From Gillisia sp. Hel_I_86 (lineage in GTDB: Bacteria > Bacteroidota > Bacteroidia > Flavobacteriales > Flavobacteriaceae): a DNA stretch of 64,000 bases. Positions 49,851 to 58,284 of the stretch are shown here, in pieces. The position numbers and the translations under genes are program-made. How positions within the stretch are numbered: the first letter of the stretch is position 1; each line of letters starts with the position of its first letter. The stretch spans positions 3,782,001-3,846,000 of the forward strand of contig NZ_VISE01000001.1 of NCBI RefSeq assembly GCF_007827275.1, read 5' to 3'. The notes under the pieces were generated by a model. It was given only the letters and a program-made list of their open reading frames with translations, was not told where the DNA came from and made no database searches.

Positions 49851-52800
49851 TGTTTATGTATTGGCAGCTCAACCAAAAAGGTTGTGCCTGTATTTAGTCC
49901 ACTTTTAACCTCTATAGTTCCTCCCATTAATTCTGTATAGTTTTTTACAATATTTAAACCCAGTCCGGTACCTTCAATATTGACAGCGTTTTTTGCCCTA
50001 AAAAAACGCCCGAACAAGTACGCTAGCTCTTCCTTTGGTATGCCTATACCTTGATCGGTAATTTGTATTACCACATTTTCTTGTCTTTGCGATATTTTAA
50101 AATCTATGCTCGAAGCTTCCGGTGAATATTTTGACGCATTGGACAAGAGATTGTTAATTATATGACTTAGTAATTTTACATCTAAATGTACATAGAGTTC
50201 TTCATAGGAACTAAGTACTCTTAAGGTTTGTTTCTTTTTTAAGCCTATACTGGTTTGCTTGACCAACATCTTAGAAAATGAAACCAAATCGAACCGTTCT
50301 GGCAATGCCACTACTTTTCCTTCTTCCAGTTTGCTTAAAGAGAGAAAGTCGTTAAGAATGACCGTAAGATTATTTACGTTTCTTTCAATTTGGGACAAGT
50401 ATTTTTCCCTTTTAAGCTCTTTTCCGGGCTCATTTTGCTTGCCAATTAAAATTGCCGAAGTGAGTATGGCACTCAATGGAGTTCTAAACTCGTGGGATGC
50501 CATGGACACGAAGCGTGATTTAAGTTCATTCAATTCCCGTTCTTTTTTTAAGGCATTCTGTATAGTAAACTCAATTTCTTTTTGTTGGGAAATATCGCTA
50601 TAAACATGCAATGCATTGCTTATTTTATTATTTTCATCAACCAAGGGAGCTGTGTTTACAGCGAAGTATCTGCCTTTATAATTAACTTCAAAAGAGAGGT
50701 GCTGCCCAGCAAGGGTTTTTACTATATTTTCTTTTATTCGCGCTTTTCGTTCATCAGAAAAAAAAGTGATATCATCTAGGGTCACTTTTTTGATAATCGA
50801 TTGTTTTAAACCTAATTGTGTTAATGCTTCGCCTTCTGCAAACACGACTTTTAAATCTCTGTTGATTACGGCAACAAAACCATTGGGAAAGTTTTTGGCT
50901 ATTTCTGAAGCAATGTTTTTACTGGTTTTGGCATTTTTTTGAGCTTGTTTTGTTATGAGTATTTGGTCTTCGAGATGTAAATTGGATTCTACCAGTTTTT
51001 GAACGGTTGCCATTACTTCCTGTGTGCGTTCTTGTACTTTTTCCTCCAATTTTCGAGCGTATTTTTTAAGCTCTTTTCTGTTTTCTTTTAACGTTAAGGC
51101 ATTGTTATGTTTTTCTATGGCTATACTTGTTAATCGGGTCATATCCATAATGATTTTTATTTCTTCTGATAAAAGTTTTCTTGGATTATGACTATATATG
51201 GCAAATAAGCCAAGCACTTGCTTAGTAGACGACGTTATTGGAAATGACCAAATAGCTTTTAAGCCATTTTTAAAGGCTGTTTTGTTATAATTTTCCCAAA
51301 GAAAGCTCCTTGGGATATTGGATATAGTAATTTCTTTTCTTAATAAAACAGCTGTAGCACAAGTGCCCAATTTTGGCCCCAGCCTAACGCCTTCAATATA
51401 GTTGCTAAAAGATTTCGGTAAATTTGGCGCTACCAATGTGTGGAGCGTTTTATGCTCGGTATCCAACAATAAAACGGAAGCCATACAATCATTGGAATAG
51501 GTCTCGAAAGTTTCCACAATCTTATTGCCAATGGTTTTTAATTGTTTGTCTTGAACTATTAAACCCAGTATTTTTCTGATTTTATCTTTAAGTTGTTCTT
51601 CATTTACCTTATTTGTAACATCATTTTGTACACCTATAAAGTGCGTTAGTCTATTTCTCTCATTATGCACGGGTGTTATGCTAATGTCATTCCAGAACAT
51701 TGTACCATCTTTTCTATAATTGCGTACTATTACGTTACAAGATTCTCCATGGGCAATGGCAGTTTTCATTATATCCAGTTCCCTTTGGTTCCGATCATCC
51801 TTTTGTAAAAAATGGCAATTTCTTCCCAATACTTCTTCTTTGGAATAGCCGGTCATGCTTTCAAAAGCAGCATTGCAATAAATAATTGGTGTATGTGGTT
51901 GTTGCGCATCTGCAATCACGATGCTATTACTGGCAGAAGCCAACGCATTGTTTTGTATGGTAAGTAAGGCGTCTTTAGTCCTTTCTTCTGTAACGTCCCG
52001 GACAATGGTTAAAAGACTCTGGTTGTTCATAAGCGCTGCACGGGTTTCATAATGCTCCAGTCCTTTTGTCCCAGGAACGCTATATTCTGCAATCTGCATT
52101 TTTCCGGATTCGATTACCCGATTGTGCGACTTTTTTATTATTTTGTATATATTGGGAGGCAATACTTTTTTCATATTGACCCCAATAAATTTTTCTGGGG
52201 GCATAAACAATTTTTGTGGGGTGTCGGCATACCAATCAAGAAACACACCTTCCTGGTCTTGGATGAACATTATATCCGGGTTGGCTTCCAGTAAGGCTTT
52301 TATTTTTGCTTCGCTACGGCGTAATTCCAATTCAGTTTCTTTTTGTGGTGTTATATCGGCTATAAAACCGTTCAACATTACCTTGTCATCTTGATAAACT
52401 GCTTTGCCTTTTTCCCAAACGTGCTTTATAGTTCCGTCTTTAGATTTAATGCGATATTCAGCACTATACGGTTTTCTTTGTTTCACCGCATTTTGTATTT
52501 TTTTCCAAATGGTATCGCGTTCTTCGGCCAAGATGAGTTTGCCATAGGCTATGGCCTGGTTTTTAAATGCTTCAGAAGGATGGCCGGTAACTTCCAGACA
52601 ACCTTCGCTAATATATTCCATATCGTAATTCCTATTGTTCTTACATTGAAAAACAATGCCTTTTTGGTTGTTTATCAATACATCAAACTTTCGGTTGCTT
52701 TCTATGAGTTTGGCGTTTGTTTCCTTGATTATCCCTAGATCATTTGTATGTTGGGTAGCATCCCAAAAAAAAGCGATGGCCGCTTTTTTTCCATCAATTA

Positions 52801-53107
52801 CCGTTGGGCTTAAACCAATGTTTAAATTAAACTTGCTACCATCCTTCTTGATCCCTAATATATCAGTCTCTCTTTTAGGCGGAATAATTTGCTTTTTGAT
52901 ATAAATTTTATATTGGCGCTTAAGATTTTCAGGAATAAGAATTTCAATGTTTTCTCCTATCAGTTCTCCCGTTTTATAACCAAACAGTTCTTCGCACGCA
53001 GGATTTGTTGTTAAAATACGACCATCTTCATTAACAGCTATAATGCCTTCAAGGGAGGCTTCAAAAATATGCCGATACAAATCTTTATTGTGGGTGGTGC
53101 TATTCAT
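49847..53107 (-). CDS. Multi-PAS/LOV-like/GAF sensor histidine kinase
   Basis: A 1086-residue protein with no transmembrane segment, so it is cytoplasmic. Domains in order: PAS1 (about 10-120), PAS2 (150-255), PAS3 (270-380), a LOV-like PAS (about 395-510), GAF (about 525-675), a coiled coil (680-735), PAS5 (745-865), HisKA with the phospho-His at 872 (SMASHEFRTPLSAI), and HATPase_c with IINNLLSNASKYSPE, ITDQGIGIPKEE and GTGLGLNIVKNYTELMGG. The fourth PAS has GRNCHFLQ (Cys431), NYRKDGTMFWN and FIGVQNDVT, matching the flavin-binding LOV motif GxNCRFLQ with His for Arg. It should phosphorylate the adjacent receiver-Crp regulator. The signal could be blue light or redox. Confidence 0.9.
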   Translation of the reverse strand: MNSTTHNKDLYRHIFEASLEGIIAVNEDGRILTTNPACEELFGYKTGELIGENIEILIPENLKRQYKIYIKKQIIPPKRETDILGIKKDGSKFNLNIGLSPTVIDGKKAAIAFFWDATQHTNDLGIIKETNAKLIESNRKFDVLINNQKGIVFQCKNNRNYDMEYISEGCLEVTGHPSEAFKNQAIAYGKLILAEERDTIWKKIQNAVKQRKPYSAEYRIKSKDGTIKHVWEKGKAVYQDDKVMLNGFIADITPQKETELELRRSEAKIKALLEANPDIMFIQDQEGVFLDWYADTPQKLFMPPEKFIGVNMKKVLPPNIYKIIKKSHNRVIESGKMQIAEYSVPGTKGLEHYETRAALMNNQSLLTIVRDVTEERTKDALLTIQNNALASASNSIVIADAQQPHTPIIYCNAAFESMTGYSKEEVLGRNCHFLQKDDRNQRELDIMKTAIAHGESCNVIVRNYRKDGTMFWNDISITPVHNERNRLTHFIGVQNDVTNKVNEEQLKDKIRKILGLIVQDKQLKTIGNKIVETFETYSNDCMASVLLLDTEHKTLHTLVAPNLPKSFSNYIEGVRLGPKLGTCATAVLLRKEITISNIPRSFLWENYNKTAFKNGLKAIWSFPITSSTKQVLGLFAIYSHNPRKLLSEEIKIIMDMTRLTSIAIEKHNNALTLKENRKELKKYARKLEEKVQERTQEVMATVQKLVESNLHLEDQILITKQAQKNAKTSKNIASEIAKNFPNGFVAVINRDLKVVFAEGEALTQLGLKQSIIKKVTLDDITFFSDERKARIKENIVKTLAGQHLSFEVNYKGRYFAVNTAPLVDENNKISNALHVYSDISQQKEIEFTIQNALKKERELNELKSRFVSMASHEFRTPLSAILTSAILIGKQNEPGKELKREKYLSQIERNVNNLTVILNDFLSLSKLEEGKVVALPERFDLVSFSKMLVKQTSIGLKKKQTLRVLSSYEELYVHLDVKLLSHIINNLLSNASKYSPEASSIDFKISQRQENVVIQITDQGIGIPKEELAYLFGRFFRAKNAVNIEGTGLGLNIVKNYTELMGGTIEVKSGLNTGTTFLVELPIHKQ

Positions 53108-53514
53108 TTATATAAAATATTTGGAAAATAATATGCTAGCTGTATTTAGAAAGGCTCAACAACCGGACGGGGAGGGAATGCCCAAAACATTCATTTCGGT
53201 GGGTTGAAGTTTAAAAATGGATATTTTATAATTTATTTTTTTAACACGTTTAAAATTATCGCTTTAGTGTCAAAAAATCAAGTTCCATCCCAAAAATTCA
53301 GTGACCCCATTTTGATAGGGAATCTTTTTTCTTATAAAATGTCTATTATATAAAGTGCTCCTTGATAACTATGTATATAACTTCTGTAAAGTTAATTTGG
53401 TTTCACATCATTTAATATGACATTGCTCATTTTTACTGATCTATATTATCCAATGTGGAAGAAAAATATTTATCAAAAGTTTAGAGATGAGTAGTTAGGT
53501 GCATATGCTCTGAT

Positions 53515-53620
53515 TATTATAGGCCTTTTCCTTCTGTATCATATTTGTTATCAGATTATTTAATTGTGTTGGATTGGCTCTGGCAACGGTTAATCCAAAA
53601 CCAGAACTCATAAATATCTA
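53515..53620 (-). pseudogene. Short remnant of a second IS1595-type transposase C-terminus
   Basis: On the minus strand it reads YEFWFWINRCQSQSNTIK, then in a shifted frame LNNLITNMIQKEKAYNN. This parallels FDEFCFRINRSHSKQSIFHQ and TIERMV of the neighbouring transposase. Only about 35 codons survive. The surrounding 53108-53514 and 53621-53990 hold no gene I can support; a 62-codon plus-strand frame at 53729 has no recognisable motif. Confidence 0.45.
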
Positions 53621-53990
53621 TTGATGCTGAAATCACCCATCCAGAAATAGGTGGTCCTTATCGTTGCCGATTCTTGATGTGGACAGATACTGCAGGTACG
53701 GAAGAAGATTTTACTCATTAGTACTCTTTTGTGCCCGTATTTTAAGCATTCAGAGATAATACAAGGTGTTTATGCTTTACAGAGCGACCAGGATGGGCAA
53801 CTTTTCTGTTATATTGGGTCTGAACCCAAAACTGTCATGAACAGACGGGATTGTATTTCCCCTCGCCTGGAACACAAAAGCATCGGGGAATTATATAGAT
53901 TAAACTTCGTTATGTAATATATGTTACCAAAAAATACCTATATAATTTGTAAATTGGAATCAAACCTTAAAAAAAATAGTTTGAGTTATA

Positions 53991-54889
53991 CTATACGTTT
54001 AGAGACTGTTTTATGCTTCCTTGAAATGTTGGATTAGCGGCCACCATTCTTTCTATTGTTTGGTGAAAGATACTTTGTTTGCTGTGTGAGCGGTTTATCC
54101 TAAAACAGAACTCATCAAAGTAGGATGGGATATGCCATTTATTTACTAACATGGTTCGGAATAGCCCTCAACCAAGATTTCAATTGCATTATAACGATAT
54201 GTAGTTCCTTGAAGTTCTTGCCTTGGTCACTGAACTTCTGCTCAATATTGTACAACGCCTTCAAAGGTTCATGACCTTTCCATTTGTCAGTAACGATTTT
54301 TGCTGATGTGCTCTTCAAATATCGGGGTCAATGACTTTGCCGAATAATCATCGATGGATTTTACATAGACTCTTTTAATCTGGTGCTTTTCGCTCAGCTC
54401 AACGGCGATAACAGCTTTTTTCTTCTTGGAATCATAGCTTCTTCCCTGTTTTCCCTCTTCTTTTCCACCAACGGTAAATTCATCGACATGGATCAACTCT
54501 GACAAGGGATATCTTTGACTGCTCTTCATCGCCTTTCTGACTTTCTGCATAAAATACCAGGCTGTTCCCTGACGGATATCAAAACGTTTGCCCATCTGGA
54601 TACTTGAAACGCTCTTACTGCTGGTGCTCATTTCAAAGACAACGCAGAAAGCCTTTTGCAGTCCGAACTTGACCTTGTGGAACAAGGTGTTTGCAGTGGA
54701 ACTCTCTACGTGCTGGCAACCGTAGCACTGATATTTATGGCCAGCCTTTTCACAACCTTTTTGATGGCCGCATTTCATACAGGTAAAGCCATCCTGCCAC
54801 TTTATCTTCGCTAGATATGCCTTGCAAGCATCATCATTTGGCAGTTCTTTTATAAAGTTTAGTATACTCTGCCCTTTAAAATCTTCCAT
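53991..54889 (-). pseudogene. IS1595-family transposase, frameshifted
   Basis: The first 197 codons hold the zinc ribbon (CMKC at 37-40, CYGC at 55-58), the FEMSTSSKSVSSIQMGKRF helix and the start of the ISXO2-like DDE domain (IHVDEFTVGGKEEG). After FEEHISK a five-A run at 54297-54301 shifts the frame and the first frame stops. In the next frame the protein continues IVTDKWKGHEPLKALYNIEQ to SKWHIPSYFDEFCFRINRSH and ends at 53991. One A fewer would restore the whole ORF. Imperfect 16-base ends at 53949-53964 and 54902-54917 may be its inverted repeats. Inactivated, unless the shift is a sequencing error or is suppressed. Confidence 0.85.
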
Positions 54890-54948
54890 AATAGCCGTTT
54901 TGTTGATACCAAATTACAGAACTTAAATGACTAACTAAAAAAATAGTC

Positions 54949-55338
54949 ATGAAATATTACATTCGTACAACCTTAAAAAACACAACGTTTAAAGAAGCCA
55001 TCGAGAAAACAACGGCAGCCTTAAAAGAAGAGGGTTTCGGGGTGTTGAAAGAAATAGACATTAAAGCAACTTTAAAAAAGAAACTGGACGCAGATTTTTA
55101 CAACTATACCATTCTTGGTGCCTGCAACCCGAAGATGGCTTACGAAGCCCTGCAATCTGAAAATAAAATCGGAACCATGCTACCGTGCAATGTTATTGTA
55201 CAGGAAAGGGAACCTGGCAAAGTTGAAGTTTCAGCTGTAGATCCAGCCGCTTCCATGATGGCAGTAGAGAATGATTCTTTGGCAGGTATCGCCAAAGGAG
55301 TTCAAATGAAATTGAAGAAAGTCATTAGTAGTATATAA
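54949..55338 (+). CDS. DUF302-family protein
   Basis: A 129-residue cytoplasmic protein. It follows the DUF302 pattern: YIRTTLKNTTFKEAIEKTTAALKEEGFGVLKEIDIKATLKKKL, then YTILGACNPKMAYEAL, IGTMLPCNVIVQE and a final SVDP-like VSAVDPAASM. The conserved C-N-P and L-P-C-N-V motifs are present. DUF302 is a small alpha/beta fold of unknown function, often near thiol, sulfide or metal-stress genes. It lies 8 bases before the cytochrome-like gene and likely shares its transcript. Confidence 0.88.
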   Translation: MKYYIRTTLKNTTFKEAIEKTTAALKEEGFGVLKEIDIKATLKKKLDADFYNYTILGACNPKMAYEALQSENKIGTMLPCNVIVQEREPGKVEVSAVDPAASMMAVENDSLAGIAKGVQMKLKKVISSI

Positions 55339-55346
55339 GAAACATT

Positions 55347-55760
55347 ATGGAAACTATAAGGTATTCTAAAATCTACAGGATTGTCCATTGAGCCGTAGCG
55401 ATTACTTTCCTGCTTTTGCTGGTGACCATTTTTTTGAGGTTGACTTGGATGAACAAAGATTATATGGCAGATATAATATACGCTTATCTCAATAATACCG
55501 GGCAATCCCTACGTCGGGAGCAACTTATATTCCTAGCAAAACAAATAAGAAAGCCAATGTGGGACTGGCATATTTATTTGGGGTATGTATTGGTTGGCTT
55601 GTTCAGTTTGCGCTTCTTGCTTCCTTTTTTTGGAACTCTAAAATTTCAAAATCCGTTGGCAAAAAACCTATCCTTAAAACAAAAATTCCAGAAATGGACA
55701 TACATCATATTTTATATAGGTGTGGTGGTATCCTTGGTTACAGGTCTTATAATTGTATAG
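55347..55760 (+). pseudogene. Cytochrome b561-like membrane protein interrupted by one TGA
   Basis: From ATG 55347 the frame reads METIRYSKIYRIVH, then TGA (55389-55391), then AVAITFLLLLVTIFLRLTWM and three further helices, ending at 55760. In di-haem b561-type proteins this place is His-Trp (H-W-A/S), so the TGA most simply replaces a TGG. A second haem-ligand-like His lies in WDWHIYLGYVLVGLF. A shorter protein could start at 55416 but would lack the first helix start and its His. So it is a pseudogene by one substitution, or a recent or erroneous call. Confidence 0.65.
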
Positions 55761-55777
55761 GTTTATATGGTTAGTAA

Positions 55778-55803
55778 AAAGCATCCCCTCTTGGATGCTT
55801 TAT
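55778..55803 (+). terminator. Intrinsic terminator after the cytochrome-like gene
   Basis: AAAGCATCC (55778-55786) pairs with GGATGCTTT (55793-55801) around a six-base loop, flanked by A and T runs. Confidence 0.7.
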
Positions 55804-55891
55804 TCTTATCTACTATTAAACAAGGCTTGGTAACATTAGTTACTCATCAGGATTATTTTACGAAGTAATTTTGCTGTAAATAATTTAAGAA

Positions 55892-57196
55892 ATGAAAATG
55901 AGCAAAGTACTCGTATTCCTATATTTATTGCCCGTCCTATCTGTCGCACAACAAACAATACCCATTTCCAAGGCAGAAGTTCTCAATAAGGTGCAACAGC
56001 AAAACAATAACTTAAAAATTGGGGAGCAAGATGTCTTGGCCACAAAAGGCGATTATAACCAGACAAATGCGGTGTTTCTTCCAAACATAACTGCTTCTCA
56101 TAGTGGAATGGCAACAACCAATCCGTTAATGTCTTTTGGATTCAAATTAAATCAGGAAATAGTTGCTCAAGCCGATTTTGATCCCAATAAGCTGAACAAT
56201 CCTTCACAGATTGAAATTTTTACGACCAAACTGGAAATACAACAACCACTTATAAATGTTGACGGAATTTTTCAAAGAAAAGCTGCAAAAGCAAAATGGG
56301 AAGCAACCCAAATGCAGTTAACAAGAACTGGCGACTACCTTTCCCTAGAGACTGAAAAGGCCTATATGCAGTTGCAACTGGCCTATAAAAGTGTGGAAGT
56401 TTTGGAAACCGCCCTAAAAGCTGCCAATGAAAATTTTCGATTGGCAAACAATAGTCTTAAACAAGGCTATTTGCAGCAGAGCGATGTTTTGGCTGTACAA
56501 GTGCGCGTTACCGATGTAGAAAATCAATTACAGTATGCAAAAAGCAATGTTATAAATGCTTCGGAATATCTTGCGGTGCTTATGAATGAAAAAGTTTCGG
56601 GCATTTTGAAGCCTACAGATTCCCTTATGGTTTCCTTGAACGCAAATTCCGCTGAAAATCTATCCGATTCCAGAGCAGATATTCAAGCGATGGAATTAGC
56701 TGCGGAAGCTTACAAGCAAAATTATAAAGCCGATAAAATGACTTTTTTGCCCAGGTTGAACGCTTTTGGAAGCTATGAGCTTTATGACGATCAGATTTTT
56801 CAGGCAGATGCCAACGGATATTTATTTGGTGCAGCTTTGACTTGGAATATTTTTGAAGGTTCGAAACGCTTCGGAAAAACGCAAAGAAGCAAAGCCGAAT
56901 TCAACAAAGCAAACTTTGAACTAGAGCAATACAAAGCTGAAAGCCAACTAGAGCTTAATAAAGCCAAACGTATGTTGCAAGACTCCAAAAATAATTTAAA
57001 ACTCACTCAATTATCACTTGAGCAATCAGAAGAAGCGCTGCGTATTCGTACCAACAGGTTTAAGGAAGGTTTGGAAAAAACCACAGATCTTTTAACGGCC
57101 GAAACACAGTTTTCACAAAAACGACTGGAATATTACAACACTGTTTTTCAGCATAATTACGCCCTGGCATACCTTCAATTTTTAACTAAAAACTAA
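55892..57196 (+). CDS. TolC-family outer-membrane efflux protein
   Basis: A 434-residue protein with a signal peptide (residues 1-19, cleaved near SVAQQ). The mature part has the two-fold repeated helical hairpin of outer-membrane efflux proteins: PISKAEVLNKVQQQNNNLKIGEQDV, NANSAENL-type linkers, NYKADKMTFLPRLNAFGSYELY, GAALTWNIFEGSKRFGKTQ, and LRIRTNRFKEGLEKTTDLLTAETQ near the end (the G-x-x-x-x-x-D-L-L-x-A-x-x-x consensus). It forms the exit duct of the pump encoded by the next two genes, 6 bases downstream. It is the first gene of the operon. Confidence 0.92.
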   Translation: MKMSKVLVFLYLLPVLSVAQQTIPISKAEVLNKVQQQNNNLKIGEQDVLATKGDYNQTNAVFLPNITASHSGMATTNPLMSFGFKLNQEIVAQADFDPNKLNNPSQIEIFTTKLEIQQPLINVDGIFQRKAAKAKWEATQMQLTRTGDYLSLETEKAYMQLQLAYKSVEVLETALKAANENFRLANNSLKQGYLQQSDVLAVQVRVTDVENQLQYAKSNVINASEYLAVLMNEKVSGILKPTDSLMVSLNANSAENLSDSRADIQAMELAAEAYKQNYKADKMTFLPRLNAFGSYELYDDQIFQADANGYLFGAALTWNIFEGSKRFGKTQRSKAEFNKANFELEQYKAESQLELNKAKRMLQDSKNNLKLTQLSLEQSEEALRIRTNRFKEGLEKTTDLLTAETQFSQKRLEYYNTVFQHNYALAYLQFLTKN

Positions 57197-57202
57197 TCAA
57201 AG

Positions 57203-58282
57203 ATGAAATATATATCTACCCTTTTTCTAATTTCAGCAATACTCGGTTTTTCTGCGTGCAACAATTCTACCGAAGAAAAAAACATAGATAAAACCCCTGC
57301 AGTGCCGGTAACGGTTAGTTCTGTAGCTCTAGAGAACAACACCCCTTTTTTAACCGCAAGCGGAAAAATCGAAGCTGCGAACAGCACCACGCTTAGTACC
57401 CGAATGATGGGGTTTGTGGACAAAGTACATGTAAATGTAGGTCAAAAAGTTACAAAAGGACAATTATTGGTGAGCATCAACAATTCTGATCTTTCTGCCA
57501 AACAAGCGCAAACAAGTGCGGGAATCACCGAAGCACAGGCTGCTTTTAACAATGCAGAAAAGGATTATCAACGTTTCCAAAACTTATATGCAGACAACAG
57601 TGCGAGCCAAAAAGAACTGGATGACCAACGCGCGCGTTACGAAATGGCAAAAGCCAGATTGGAAGGTGCAAAACAGATGAAAAACGAAGTTCAATCTCAA
57701 TTTGCGTATGTGAATCTTCGCGCTCCTTTTAACGGAACTATCACTAATAAATTCATTGAAGCCGGTGATATGGCAAACCCGGGAGAACCATTGGTTTCGG
57801 TTGAAGGCCCAGGCAATTTTGAAGTAACTGCTCCAGTTCCAGAAAGTGAAATTTCCAAAATAAAATCTGGAGCCGAAGTGGAAGTGATTGTAAAATCTTC
57901 AGATGAAATACTTCCCGGAAAAGTTACCGAAGTGAGTACTTCAGCCAAAAACACTGGAGGCCAATATTTGGTAAAAGTTGTGTTGGACAAGACAGATGCA
58001 AACATTCTTTCTGGAATGTACGCCACCGTTCAATTTCCAATAGAAAAGAAAACAGGTGCCACCATAGTTTTAGTTCCCAAGGAAGCTTTGGTAATTCGTG
58101 GACAACTCACCGGAATTTATACGGTAAGCCAAAGCAACACCGCACTACTTCGCTGGGTGAGATTGGGCCGGACATTTGGTGATAACGTAGAAGTACTTTC
58201 TGGTTTGGCCGCAGATGAAAACTATATTATTTCTTCGGAAGGAAAACTTTTCAACGGAGCAAAAATAACCATTAAACAATAA
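57203..58282 (+). CDS. RND efflux periplasmic adaptor (membrane fusion protein)
   Basis: A 359-residue lipoprotein: the signal peptide ends LGFSAC with Cys19 as the acylation site. It has the adaptor layout. A lipoyl half reads GFVDKVHVNVGQKVTKGQLLVSI, a helical hairpin AQAAFNNAEKDYQRFQNLYADNSASQKELD, the second lipoyl half VNLRAPFNGTITNKFIEAGDMANPG, then the beta-barrel and membrane-proximal domains (VTEVSTSAKNTGGQYLVKV, VPKEALVIRGQLTGIYTV). It bridges the TolC-like protein and the permease. It lies 6 bases after tolC and 2 bases before the permease gene. Confidence 0.93.
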   Translation: MKYISTLFLISAILGFSACNNSTEEKNIDKTPAVPVTVSSVALENNTPFLTASGKIEAANSTTLSTRMMGFVDKVHVNVGQKVTKGQLLVSINNSDLSAKQAQTSAGITEAQAAFNNAEKDYQRFQNLYADNSASQKELDDQRARYEMAKARLEGAKQMKNEVQSQFAYVNLRAPFNGTITNKFIEAGDMANPGEPLVSVEGPGNFEVTAPVPESEISKIKSGAEVEVIVKSSDEILPGKVTEVSTSAKNTGGQYLVKVVLDKTDANILSGMYATVQFPIEKKTGATIVLVPKEALVIRGQLTGIYTVSQSNTALLRWVRLGRTFGDNVEVLSGLAADENYIISSEGKLFNGAKITIKQ

Positions 58283-58284
58283 TA

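Noticed and set aside
53729-53917. 62-codon plus-strand ORF between kinase and IS1595 remnants
   Set aside because: It has no recognised motif or export signal and lies in a stretch of fossil sequence. The evidence is not enough to call a gene.
54287-54310. Programmed frameshift in the IS1595 transposase
   Set aside because: The A run is only five bases, no stimulatory structure or typical A6-A7 slippery site is seen, and the family normally uses one ORF. Simple decay is more likely.
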